Assembly (NCBI GenBank): GCA_019828565.1 | Contig: JAHDYR010000048.1 | Coordinates: 1 to 64,000 of the forward strand | Direction of reading: 5' to 3' | Source of the DNA: Carpediemonas membranifera | Lineage: Eukaryota > Fornicata | DNA: 64,000 nucleotides | Part shown: piece by piece, positions 10,154-19,828 of the stretch | How positions within the stretch are numbered: the first letter of the stretch is position 1 | Layout of the letters: each line of letters opens with the position of its first letter | The notes under the pieces: generated by a model | The model's database searches: none | What the model saw: the letters and a program-made list of their open reading frames with translations, nothing else | Told to the model about the DNA's origin: nothing | Translations under genes and position numbers: made by a program

Positions 10154-11614
10154 TAAACCTGCTAGGGTTGGGTGGCAAGGCTGGCAGACCAGTGGGCGTC
10201 ATTGTAAAGTCTGGTGTAAATTAGAGCATCCAGCCAGCATAAAGACGTTCTTTACATACACGACACCTAGTTCTTCCCCTTCCGCTTCCTCGGCTTGCTG
10301 CTACCGCCCTTCTTCTTGCCCTTGTCAGCCTTGGTCTCCTGTGCGGCAGGCTCGAAGCTGAGGTCAGCCCCCTCATCTTCCTCGGTCACCTTGAGGTCCT
10401 CCTCGTGTGTCTTCATATAAACCTTGGTCTTCACGATGGATGTCTTGACCATCTTGGCGAAGGCATCGAGGTCGACCTTGTGAGGTATGATCTTGGCCTT
10501 CTCAACGGCGCCGTTGTCGCCCAAGTCAAAGCCGGCGTTGAGTGCGATCTTCACGACCACGTTGTCAACTCGCGCTATGACTGCCCAGCGGCAGAATGTC
10601 TCAGGCTTCTTCGGGTCGGCCTTGTTCCTAACCTTCTTAAGCAGAGCGGACATGCCGGCGTTGCGGTGGCCGATGGTGAACTCACCGCGGCAGACGGCGG
10701 CCCAGGACGCGCCAAGGTCCCGGAGAGCGGGCGGCACGGCGTTGCTGGAGAGACAGATGAGGTCATGGTCCCTAAGATGGTCAAGGGCGCCCGAGATGAA
10801 GCGCTGGGCCCCCTTCTTTGAGGAAAACGCCCAGCGACCGTCAAAGATGCGCTGGACGCTCGAAGAGATGCCTGCGGCCCACACAGCCTGGCCAACATAC
10901 ACTGGGCGATACTTCTTGCTCACCTTAGAGTCGGGGTCAGCGCCGGGGGTGTCGTCGAGCACGAGGTTGGCGATCTGGGGCACGTCGTTCATGCCGAGGA
11001 ACATGTTGGACCGTGACTCCGCGGGCAGAGTGAGATTGACTTCAACAGAGTCGTGCAGTTTTGGGGCATCTGGGTTGGGGTCGTTGGAGACGTCGTCGGC
11101 GTCCTCCTCGGCCTCGTCGTTGACCGGGAGCTGGAAGGAGATGGTCTCGCCGGCCTCTGTTTCGATACGCTGCAGTGCCTCGAAGAATTCCTTGGCGGGC
11201 AGCTTATCGAGCTTGGCCGCGTCCGCGAGGTCGAGCTTGCGCTGGGCGATCTCCTTGCGTCTGAGCCACTCTGCGAGGTTAGCCTCGTCTCTCTTCGCCT
11301 TGATGTCAGCGGCGGCCTTCTCATCGACAGCTCCGCCCTTCTTCTCGGGGTAGGCGTTGACTGGCATCGTCTCGGGCTCCTGGTCGGGCAGGAGGTAGCC
11401 AACCTCGACGGCCCTGGCGCCCTTAGCGTCCTCGACGTTGACTAGCTGCAGCTGGAGGTCGCGCCACTCCTTATAAATTGGCCCGACCGCCAGAGTGCCG
11501 TCAGCGACCTGCTTGGCGAGGTCGGCGGGGTTATAGTGTAGAGGGTTCTTCACGATCTTGCTGCCCTTGCTGATGACGCCCTTGCTCGCCTTCTTCATCT
11601 TTGTCAGTGCCGAC
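10081..11614. repeat. Segmental duplication block C (copy 1)
   Basis: Matches 16126-17658 almost base for base; the main difference is five C near 10369 versus four C near 16412. It begins inside the exonuclease 3' end and stops inside the unrecognised zinc-binding gene. Confidence 0.95.
10267..11598 (-). pseudogene. 3' half of the zinc-binding hypothetical gene (truncated copy)
   Basis: Identical to the C-terminal half of the gene at 16266-18623 but cut at 11614, where block C meets the inserted effector/ABC block. The N-terminal ~330 residues with the cysteine clusters are missing. From the first internal ATG (11598) about 443 residues could be made, ending in a very basic tail (K/R-rich after 10330). 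This copy has five C near 10369 and so keeps the original C-terminal frame, which the full-length copy loses. It is either a truncated gene or a relic of the duplication. Confidence 0.7.
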
Positions 11615-11691
11615 TCCGCTTGCCGGCTGACTCTCGCGATCAGTCCCGATCGCGGCCCAGTCGAGCGAATGTGCACTTTTGCTCACAATTG

Positions 11692-13496
11692 ATGTTTCAC
11701 TGTAAGAGTTACACCACCGGGTCCACCACTACGAATGCAGCAGACTATGCTAAACCACAGTACTACCGCCAGCATACTTCGATCTGGAAACAACCCAATG
11801 AGAAGCTCTGCAAATACAACCTTTCGAAGGGCGAACAACAGTACAAGAACGAGAACGACTTTGTTGCATCCATTCCCACACGCTGTTTTGCTGGTGAGGA
11901 CGTTATCGCCTGGTCTTACGCCCCTTCCTCCGGGAAAACATCACTCGCACTCCTCACAACAGAGGACACGCTCAAGACTTCGCTGTTGAACGCAACTGAA
12001 GACGTTAAGACGAAGCTTAAGCAGCAGATTGGCCCTAAAGTAGCTGATCGCTTTACAGATGACCGGTTGCTCAGCCATCTCTCCACCGTGTTCGAGCCCT
12101 TCAGCAAGGCATTGCTGCACCATACCGCTCAGCCCGACGCCGTCGTGTTTGTTTACCTCCCCGAGCACGATTTCGGCTTCGTCGAGCTGTTGTTTGAGGC
12201 GAAGCGCGCTGGTAATGTTCTTAATGCAACAGGGCAGGCCTTTGTATACGCCGAGACTCTCCGCCTAACAGTCATGCACGTGGTGCAGAAGAGGTTTGGC
12301 AGCGCGGATTGCTCAAAGGTCCCCGCTGTTCTCGTGGAGCGTTTCCCCGTCATCTCTTTGAGTTCCGCGCACGGCGTTGTGGGTCACCTGACGCCAGTTG
12401 GCGAGTTTGGCGTGTTCGCAGGCCCGTTCCCCGATGGTTACAACTGGACGTGGACGTGTGATAATTCTGCGGAACTGAACGTCGAACAGTTCGTCGAGAT
12501 GCAATGGAGCTACGTCATCGCTACTGCACGCACGCTTAACACTCAGCTGTGTGATACCGCCTCCTGGAAGCTGTTCTTCCCAACCAAGTTCTGTCCACAG
12601 GGCTGTGCAAAGGAGTGTGCGCGGATGGTCACCACCTCTAACTCATTCCTGTACTTCTACGAGGATGGCGACCATAACAAGCTGCTGGCCAAGTTCGACC
12701 GCCACAGCCTTGGGCGCGCTGACCCCTCGTCACACTTCATGAGCAACCTTGCCCTATTTTCTATGTTCCGTAAGATCATGGACCATGTATATTGCGAGTG
12801 CTCAAGTGAACCAGTGGGAGACGTGAGGGAGAAGCCCCCCAGATTGTGTCCATACGCCCAGGTGCGCGGCATTGGAACCAGGTCACGCCCATCTCCGAAG
12901 ATTCGCTCTCCTATTCACTCCAGCGTGATCTGACGTCGACTCACCGCTTTGACATCACCGCTCTGATCGGCGCGATCTCTTCCCACCCCAAGCTGTTCGT
13001 CCAAAACATGATCCAACAGCTCTGCAACATTTACTGTGATGATGTCTCTGGCATCTGTTCCACGATTCTTCATCGCGACGCACGTCTCTGCAACATCTGC
13101 GTCATCAACAAGCTGCCCGATGCTGACTTTACTTTCGCCCCCGACGCCGAGAAAGGGGACGTTGCGTTCCGCCTGATTGACTGGGAGTGGATGCAAGTGT
13201 TTGATGGCTTTCGCCTTGTCGATGGGGATGCAGAACAAGCCCGCCGATCCCCCAACAACGTCGACCATGTAACCTCCACTAGTTGCCAGCTGGCCCAGCT
13301 GATCGGCAGCATGGAGCATTACAATCATGTGAACAAGGTGGTAGGGATGGACAACGCTTTGACGTTGCTGGAGTCGTTGCAAGAGACCGTGACGACATTA
13401 GGTGAGACGATAAGAAAGGCAAGCTACGAAGAGAGACTCGCGAAGTTTACTTCGCACATTGACCAGTGGAGTGAGCAGAATCTGGCGAGAGAGTAA
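11692..13496 (+). pseudogene. Endonuclease-fold plus kinase effector-like gene, copy 2, one frameshift
   Basis: Contains the N-terminus missing from copy 1. From ATG 11692: ~140 residues without a recognised domain or signal peptide; then a PD-(D/E)xK core with D149 in QPDAVV, E169 and K171 in FEAKR, and Q182/Y186 in GQAFVYAE; then the kinase-like region (HRD-x4-N loop and IDWEW). The frame breaks at a run of six C (12835-12840), where copy 1 has seven; downstream the other frame continues to 13496. Five clustered amino-acid changes near 12733-12756 separate the copies. The PD-(D/E)xK plus kinase pairing is typical of Crinkler-type (CR) effectors. Role here unknown; whether the frameshift is real is uncertain. 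Confidence 0.75.
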
Positions 13497-16116
13497 AAGG
13501 GACCGATGACCCGGGATTGTAACTGGCCCACGAGTCGAACGGAGTCTCTCACTCTGTGAGAGGCCCGCGACGTCGACTTCCGAACTTCATAAGTGACGAT
13601 TCAACGATGCAACACGCTGGCAAATGCATGTATTGCCGAGTGTATGCTGACCCGATAAGCCTCACACTTCCTGTTCCTCCCTTCAAACCGCATGAGCTCA
13701 GCCACTCAAAAACAAAATTTTAAGATGAAACTGTCCGAACCCCATAAACCACTCAAACAGATCCCTCAGCCGCTGTAATCAACGAATACACGTCCCCCAA
13801 CCCCGAGTGGCTCACCCCCCAGTCATCGACCTCACTCTCGAGCTGCACCGCCTCCATCTCATCAAATATGTCCGCAAGTTCAGCAGTGTGGGTCGGAACC
13901 GTGAACAAACGGGTACCGTAGGTCGACCCAGTGAGGACTGCGGACGGCAGGGCACTCTGGACAACGTCGGCGATGAGATCAGTCTCCCCGGTACGCTCGG
14001 GACCAGTCACCACGAGTTTGTAGCCGAGCCCATAGTGTCTCTTAAGGTCCTCGGTTGGGGCCATACACTTCAACTTGCCGCCAACAAGGAAGGCAACGGA
14101 TTTGCCGCAGACTTCGATTTCTTCCATCGAGGATGACGCGAGCAAGATCGTCGAGATACCGTTAGATTGTGCGATATACTGCCAGATCCGCTGGCGGGTG
14201 ACTGGGTCAACCCCGAACGTCGGCTGGTCGAGCAGCAGGACCGGGGGGTCCCCTAGTATGGCTAGGGCCACCATCACAACCCTTTTTTGAGCCGGGGTGA
14301 GCGTGCTCGTGGCAGAGTTCCGTATGGCGTGCATATCTAGAATATTGAGCACTTCGCTGATTCCATCAGCCAGGTCGCCCCCGACGAGACCCTTGATCCT
14401 TCCCACGAAGGCGAGATGCTCTCCTACAGTGAGCATTGGCCATAAATAGTCCTGCTGGGTGCACACCCCGATGGACCTGTACACCGCCCGAGAGCCATTC
14501 GCCTTGGACCCAGCGACAGTAGCGGTTCCCTTCGGCTTAACCTGCGATGTGAGGACGTTGATGAGCGTGGATACACCCGCCCCGGCGGGGCCAGCGAGGG
14601 CGAGGGTCGAGCCTCTGGGGATGACGAAGGAGACGTCGTCGAGGGCCTGTATGGTCTGGCCGAACTGCTGGCGGAACCTCTTGCTGATGTGTTTGACGAC
14701 GATGCCGTCGGCGTCGTCGGGCATGGCTTCAGCTTGCATCCGCTGCTGCTGGACAGAGGGGTGTGGTAGGAGAGCGCCTGGGACAAGAGAGCGGCGTCTG
14801 GTACGAATAGCAGCAGGGGTGGCCTCTTCTTCGACCACTCTTGGGTCAATACGGTGAGTAATAAACCGGAAAACGAAGACGAGGGAGCGGAGGCCGAAAG
14901 AGACCGTTAGCACGCGGTTGAAGCCCTTGGACGCGTAGAAGAACGCCGTCGTAACAAGTTCCGACAGCTTCCAGTCGATAATGAACCCGATGCAAAGCTG
15001 CACCGGCGTCGTACCAATAATCATGAGCACGAATGACCAGAACGGCCAGCCGACGGTGGTAAGGTATGCTCCGTTATGCCCAACTGTAGAGACGTCGGCG
15101 AGGATCTTGAGGGCTGCCTGGAGCGAGGCTGAGGGCAGTACAAGCGGAATAAGCTCTGTCGAAGAGAACTGGTCCGAGAGATACGAGACGATGCACGCCG
15201 ATTCGTTGAGAACAATGGCGACAACTGTGCCTACGATGACGGCGACATGGACGTTTCTCAGCAGAGGCGCGATCATCATGGCTGTGGAGGCAAGGTTGGC
15301 TGCAAAGGCCACGAATAGAACAAAATATAGGAAAAAATTGTTCAGGGTGAAGAATCTGATGTCGAAAGCAAGGCCACTGATGATGATCGGGGTCAACGGG
15401 ATGCACATGACACAAAAGGCCACCCCGTAGTTAACTGTCCAATAAACTGTGCGACGTACACCAAGGATCGACAAATGACGGCGCATTCCCAGAGAGATAT
15501 CCGCAGCGAGGCCGACCAGGATGGAGGGCAGCGCCATATGCAGTGCCATACCAAGCGGCTCTACGAGAGAAAGTGCTGTGTAGTCAACGGCGGCCTCGTC
15601 CTCCTCCCTGGGGTAGTCCGCGGTCGAGTGGGAGACGTATGAGAGGGCCGGGGAGACTGTCTGGAGCCAGGCGTTGGTCAGCATGTCATTCAGTGGGAGG
15701 AGGTGGGTGGATGAGAAGGAGCCCGCGCTGTTGGGCTGGGTAACGGTGTCGTTGACGAGGATCTTCACGTCAAGGCCGGTGGAGTCGGCCTTACTGAACA
15801 CTACGGCACCCAGGGTCTCGTTGTGGTTGTCCCACGAGTCAAGGAAGAAGGTGTTTGCGGCAGCCTCAGATGCGGGCACGAACCTGGGAGAAACAACCCC
15901 GTTGATAGTGGAATTCTCAATCCCTGCGAGAAAACCTGATGCACCGCTGTCGTCTAGCTTGCCTACATCGACCCCTGCGTCCTCCGCATAGAAGACTGTG
16001 AATGGTTCAGGCTCGGAAGACTTTGGACTGTGAGCGGCGGCACTGACCTGAGACCAGCGCTGTGTCATATTGCTAGGTGTGGAATCAGCTTCAAAGTATA
16101 CGTCGAAGTTCGTGCT
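12178..16116. repeat. Segmental duplication block A (copy 2)
   Basis: Matches 1-3945. The match stops at 16116; a 9-base filler GAACGTGCC (16117-16125) follows before block C copy 2 starts at 16126. Confidence 0.95.
13753..16116 (-). CDS. ABCA-type half transporter, copy 2, 5'-truncated, degenerate ATPase
   Basis: An open frame of 771 residues from ATG 16068; the first membrane segment is missing because block A ends at 16116. Order: luminal domain (~150 residues), about six membrane segments (roughly residues 170-400), a linker, one nucleotide-binding domain and the C-terminal region found after ABCA ATPase domains. The ATPase motifs are all altered. Walker A reads GPAGAGVST with Val in place of Lys. 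The Q-loop region TQQDYLWPMLTV is kept. The signature is LTPAQ instead of LSGGQ. Walker B reads LLLDQP with Gln in place of the catalytic Glu. The H-loop is ASSSMEE where His is expected. It is probably unable to hydrolyse ATP alone; it may pair with another half transporter. Lipid-type transport is suggested only by family. Confidence 0.8.
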   Translation of the reverse strand, partial: STNFDVYFEADSTPSNMTQRWSQVSAAAHSPKSSEPEPFTVFYAEDAGVDVGKLDDSGASGFLAGIENSTINGVVSPRFVPASEAAANTFFLDSWDNHNETLGAVVFSKADSTGLDVKILVNDTVTQPNSAGSFSSTHLLPLNDMLTNAWLQTVSPALSYVSHSTADYPREEDEAAVDYTALSLVEPLGMALHMALPSILVGLAADISLGMRRHLSILGVRRTVYWTVNYGVAFCVMCIPLTPIIISGLAFDIRFFTLNNFFLYFVLFVAFAANLASTAMMIAPLLRNVHVAVIVGTVVAIVLNESACIVSYLSDQFSSTELIPLVLPSASLQAALKILADVSTVGHNGAYLTTVGWPFWSFVLMIIGTTPVQLCIGFIIDWKLSELVTTAFFYASKGFNRVLTVSFGLRSLVFVFRFITHRIDPRVVEEEATPAAIRTRRRSLVPGALLPHPSVQQQRMQAEAMPDDADGIVVKHISKRFRQQFGQTIQALDDVSFVIPRGSTLALAGPAGAGVSTLINVLTSQVKPKGTATVAGSKANGSRAVYRSIGVCTQQDYLWPMLTVGEHLAFVGRIKGLVGGDLADGISEVLNILDMHAIRNSATSTLTPAQKRVVMVALAILGDPPVLLLDQPTFGVDPVTRQRIWQYIAQSNGISTILLASSSMEEIEVCGKSVAFLVGGKLKCMAPTEDLKRHYGLGYKLVVTGPERTGETDLIADVVQSALPSAVLTGSTYGTRLFTVPTHTAELADIFDEMEAVQLESEVDDWGVSHSGLGDVYSLITAAEGSV

Positions 16117-16125
16117 GAACGTGCC

Positions 16126-17658
16126 GAACGGCCTGATGACCCATGATGAGTGGGAGGAGCGTCGTGTCGCTCGGGAGCTTGCTAATGCCGAGATTTGATA
16201 AACCTGCTAGGGTTGGGTGGCAAGGCTGGCAGACCAGTGGGCGTCATTGTAAAGTCTGGTGTAAATTAGAGCATCCAGCCAGCATAAAGACGTTCTTTAC
16301 ATACACGACACCTAGTTCTTCCCCTTCCGCTTCCTCGGCTTGCTGCTACCGCCCTTCTTCTTGCCCTTGTCAGCCTTGGTCTCCTGTGCGGCAGGCTCGA
16401 AGCTGAGGTCAGCCCCTCATCTTCCTCGGTCACCTTGAGGTCCTCCTCGTGTGTCTTCATATAAACCTTGGTCTTCACGATGGATGTCTTGACCATCTTG
16501 GCGAAGGCATCGAGGTCGACCTTGTGAGGTATGATCTTGGCCTTCTCAACGGCGCCGTTGTCGCCCAAGTCAAAGCCGGCGTTGAGTGCGATCTTCACGA
16601 CCACGTTGTCAACTCGCGCTATGACTGCCCAGCGGCAGAATGTCTCAGGCTTCTTCGGGTCGGCCTTGTTCCTAACCTTCTTAAGCAGAGCGGACATGCC
16701 GGCGTTGCGGTGGCCGATGGTGAACTCACCGCGGCAGACGGCGGCCCAGGACGCGCCAAGGTCCCGGAGAGCGGGCGGCACGGCGTTGCTGGAGAGACAG
16801 ATGAGGTCATGGTCCCTAAGATGGTCAAGGGCGCCCGAGATGAAGCGCTGGGCCCCCTTCTTTGAGGAAAACGCCCAGCGACCGTCAAAGATGCGCTGGA
16901 CGCTCGAAGAGATGCCTGCGGCCCACACAGCCTGGCCAACATACACTGGGCGATACTTCTTGCTCACCTTAGAGTCGGGGTCAGCGCCGGGGGTGTCGTC
17001 GAGCACGAGGTTGGCGATCTGGGGCACGTCGTTCATGCCGAGGAACATGTTGGACCGTGACTCCGCGGGCAGAGTGAGATTGACTTCAACAGAGTCGTGC
17101 AGTTTTGGGGCATCTGGGTTGGGGTCGTTGGAGACGTCGTCGGCGTCCTCCTCGGCCTCGTCGTTGACCGGGAGCTGGAAGGAGATGGTCTCGCCGGCCT
17201 CTGTTTCGATACGCTGCAGTGCCTCGAAGAATTCCTTGGCGGGCAGCTTATCGAGCTTGGCCGCGTCCGCGAGGTCGAGCTTGCGCTGGGCGATCTCCTT
17301 GCGTCTGAGCCACTCTGCGAGGTTAGCCTCGTCTCTCTTCGCCTTGATGTCAGCGGCGGCCTTCTCATCGACAGCTCCGCCCTTCTTCTCGGGGTAGGCG
17401 TTGACTGGCATCGTCTCGGGCTCCTGGTCGGGCAGGAGGTAGCCAACCTCGACGGCCCTGGCGCCCTTAGCGTCCTCGACGTTGACTAGCTGCAGCTGGA
17501 GGTCGCGCCACTCCTTATAAATTGGCCCGACCGCCAGAGTGCCGTCAGCGACCTGCTTGGCGAGGTCGGCGGGGTTATAGTGTAGAGGGTTCTTCACGAT
17601 CTTGCTGCCCTTGCTGATGACGCCCTTGCTCGCCTTCTTCATCTTTGTCAGTGCCGAC
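16126..17658. repeat. Segmental duplication block C (copy 2)
   Basis: Second copy of 10081-11614. It begins with the exonuclease 3' end, which is out of context here, and runs into the full-length zinc-binding gene. Confidence 0.95.
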
Positions 17659-18623
17659 CTCGACTGGGCGGCGTGGGACTGGCTCCTGCCCTTCTGGGCC
17701 ACGTCCTGCTCCTGGCGCTCCTTCTCTGTGCGTCTGTCGACCGTGCCCTGGAGCTGACGTCTGCCCTGGCGACGGGAGGGACGCAGCGTCATGGAACGCA
17801 TCTCGGTGTCCTTGACGAAGTAACGCTTGCTGTGCTCAGCGGTCATGCACCACGTGGCGAGCTTCTTGGCGGACTCGACCTCCTCTGTGCTCAGGCCGGG
17901 GATGAGGGCGTCGGCGAGCACAGCGGCACGGTTATAAAGGGCGCGGTAAAAGTGACCGCGGATCACCCCGATAAAGGCCTCGGGCTGGAAGAACCGGATC
18001 CAGTTGAGCGACACGAGTGCCCTGGTAGCAGCGCTGACGGCCATGTTGAAGAAGGATTCCTTCTCGGCTTTGTCCTTGGCCTCCGACCCAGAGACGACGA
18101 GGCGGACGCACTCGGTCATAATAAAGTCAAGCTCGGTGGCCACAGAGAGGGTCGCAGCATCGGTGTCGGCCACAGCTTGGTTCTTGTTGCACCAGTCGAC
18201 TGTCACATCGCGGGGACCCATCTTGATCTTCATGACAGTGGGAAGGGAGGTAGGACCCCAGGAAGCGCTGCACTGTTCGCATGTGTGGAGCTTGGAGATC
18301 TTGGAAGCCTCGGCGTTGTTGTCGTTAGAGCGCCAGGGCTCCTTGTTATCGCCGAAAGCGCACTTGGGGCAATAGGCATGCTTGCAGTTCCAGCAAACGG
18401 CAGCGTCGTGCAGTGTTTCGAGGACGCACTCACACTTGGAGCATGTCAGGTGGCGATCGGCGCCAACAACGCTCTCAACAGACTGGTAACGGCCATCCTC
18501 AGCGAGTTCGAGCATACTACGGCACTCTTCGGGGCTGAAATCGGAAGTGCAGAAGTTATCGGCAGCATCCAACGCGTTGTACTGGTCAGGTTCGACAAGG
18601 TTCCCTTCTATGCCGAAGATCAT
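16266..18623 (-). CDS. Hypothetical protein with N-terminal cysteine clusters, C-terminus frameshifted
   Basis: 785 residues from ATG 18623. Residues ~75-125 hold CxxC pairs (CSKC, CWNC, CPKC, CEQC) with a His, resembling a RING/B-box or zinc-ribbon-like site; then a helical region to ~290, an Arg/Lys-rich stretch (~290-330), an acidic segment near residue 460 and a globular-looking part to the end. I do not recognise the family. At a run of four C near 16412 the frame shifts relative to the truncated copy (five C), so the last ~55 residues printed here are probably not the native tail; the native stop would lie near 16311. Nucleic-acid binding is a guess from the zinc cluster and basic tail. 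Confidence 0.65.
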   Translation of the reverse strand: MIFGIEGNLVEPDQYNALDAADNFCTSDFSPEECRSMLELAEDGRYQSVESVVGADRHLTCSKCECVLETLHDAAVCWNCKHAYCPKCAFGDNKEPWRSNDNNAEASKISKLHTCEQCSASWGPTSLPTVMKIKMGPRDVTVDWCNKNQAVADTDAATLSVATELDFIMTECVRLVVSGSEAKDKAEKESFFNMAVSAATRALVSLNWIRFFQPEAFIGVIRGHFYRALYNRAAVLADALIPGLSTEEVESAKKLATWCMTAEHSKRYFVKDTEMRSMTLRPSRRQGRRQLQGTVDRRTEKERQEQDVAQKGRSQSHAAQSRSALTKMKKASKGVISKGSKIVKNPLHYNPADLAKQVADGTLAVGPIYKEWRDLQLQLVNVEDAKGARAVEVGYLLPDQEPETMPVNAYPEKKGGAVDEKAAADIKAKRDEANLAEWLRRKEIAQRKLDLADAAKLDKLPAKEFFEALQRIETEAGETISFQLPVNDEAEEDADDVSNDPNPDAPKLHDSVEVNLTLPAESRSNMFLGMNDVPQIANLVLDDTPGADPDSKVSKKYRPVYVGQAVWAAGISSSVQRIFDGRWAFSSKKGAQRFISGALDHLRDHDLICLSSNAVPPALRDLGASWAAVCRGEFTIGHRNAGMSALLKKVRNKADPKKPETFCRWAVIARVDNVVVKIALNAGFDLGDNGAVEKAKIIPHKVDLDAFAKMVKTSIVKTKVYMKTHEEDLKVTEEDEGLTSASSLPHRRPRLTRARRRAVAASRGSGRGRTRCRVCKERLYAGWML

Positions 18624-18760
18624 GCTGGTTGCGTCTTTTCATGCCAAGAAAAAATGCGGGATCAAAGCTCGCTCAATGAGCCACCCTGTGCGCCCGACCA
18701 GACATTGTCAGAGACAGGATAGGGGTCTAACTGCCTACAGACCCCGAAAATGGGTCATTT

Positions 18761-19450
18761 ATGTCGATTCGTCCGAGTCACGAATATCATCACAAACAGC
18801 GTGCAAAACCAATCCTCCTGAGCATGCATCTGTCCGGTGGTTCTGGTTTGCAGTTCCACACACTAGACGAGTTTCACAGGTACATTATCGATTGTGAAAA
18901 CCGCAACAACACAACGTGGGTGAAGACAAACGGTTCTCGCGAGAGTTCAGGGGGGAGAATGACTTATAGGTACCGCTGCCATGTATGTGCACCAAATCAG
19001 AAGGATCAGAAGGGGAAAACACGCGTCCCCGCAATAGGTCCAGTTGTTCATGCCCGTTTCGAACACAACGGCGGCGTCTGGCTTGACGAGGAGAGCTTGC
19101 ACGTGCTCAACTCACACGGCCATTCACCCAGCACCGAGCCCCCAGCAAGCATAGCCATGCGGATGGTCGCCAAGCAGTACCTGCGTAACAACATGACTGA
19201 TGGTGCCGGAATGTACCAAGTCGGCGCCGTCCTTGCCGCACTCGAGCGGGAGCTAGGCCTCCCACATCCGCCTAAGCCGCACCATACGGTCAAGGTGGGG
19301 AACCTGCTGCGTAGTGTCCGCAAGACGAAGTTAACTATCCCGTCGCCCTTGAAACATCCAAATATGCTTGTTGTGGGCGGGGTGCAGCTTGGAGAGGCAC
19401 CACCATTGGGTGTGGACGTGACTGGTACGGCGTTTCCCCTACCGCCATGA
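18761..19450 (+). CDS. Possible FLYWCH/WRKY-GCM-type zinc finger protein
   Basis: 229 residues from the ATG at 18761. Residues ~33-120 show F-x-T-L-D-E-F followed by a Trp-containing segment, YRCHVC, and later a pattern ending in LNSHGHSP. This order (a 'F.s.dE' start, one Cys pair, a closing H-x-H) resembles the zinc-chelating domain of FLYWCH, FAR1 and Mutator-like transposases. The C-terminal half has a helical segment and no catalytic domain, so it could be a domesticated DNA-binding fragment or a regulator. It starts 137 bp from the divergent zinc-binding gene. The domain assignment is by eye and weak. Confidence 0.5.
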   Translation: MSIRPSHEYHHKQRAKPILLSMHLSGGSGLQFHTLDEFHRYIIDCENRNNTTWVKTNGSRESSGGRMTYRYRCHVCAPNQKDQKGKTRVPAIGPVVHARFEHNGGVWLDEESLHVLNSHGHSPSTEPPASIAMRMVAKQYLRNNMTDGAGMYQVGAVLAALERELGLPHPPKPHHTVKVGNLLRSVRKTKLTIPSPLKHPNMLVVGGVQLGEAPPLGVDVTGTAFPLPP

Positions 19451-19828
19451 AGGGACCCTGGTCGGCTTGAGCTGACATCAACAGACTAAAATTGCGCGTC
19501 ATGGATTGTTGTGTTGCTGAAGTCTTCCAGACTAACCTGTTATGTTCAGTCGAACCCGTTGCTTTGTTCTCGGGTTGATTGGTTGTCGCAAATCTTTGAC
19601 CATGATGACAACAAACGATTGCACTCTTGCCGACCCAACACAGATCCACGGCCTCGCAGCACGGCCAAACTCGACACTCGAGGCATCATTGGTGGCGCGA
19701 GATTCCCTAGATATCCAGATTCAGCACAATATATCTGTCGACCAAAACGGAGATTTTGACAAAAGAATGTCTCCAAGAACGGCGATAACTCCACCAAAGT
19801 CTTAGTCAAAACACTGAGAACCAGGAAT
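19451..19828. other. Intergenic region before the membrane-protein pair
   Basis: No supported gene; overlapping short frames on both strands show no domain. Confidence 0.4.
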
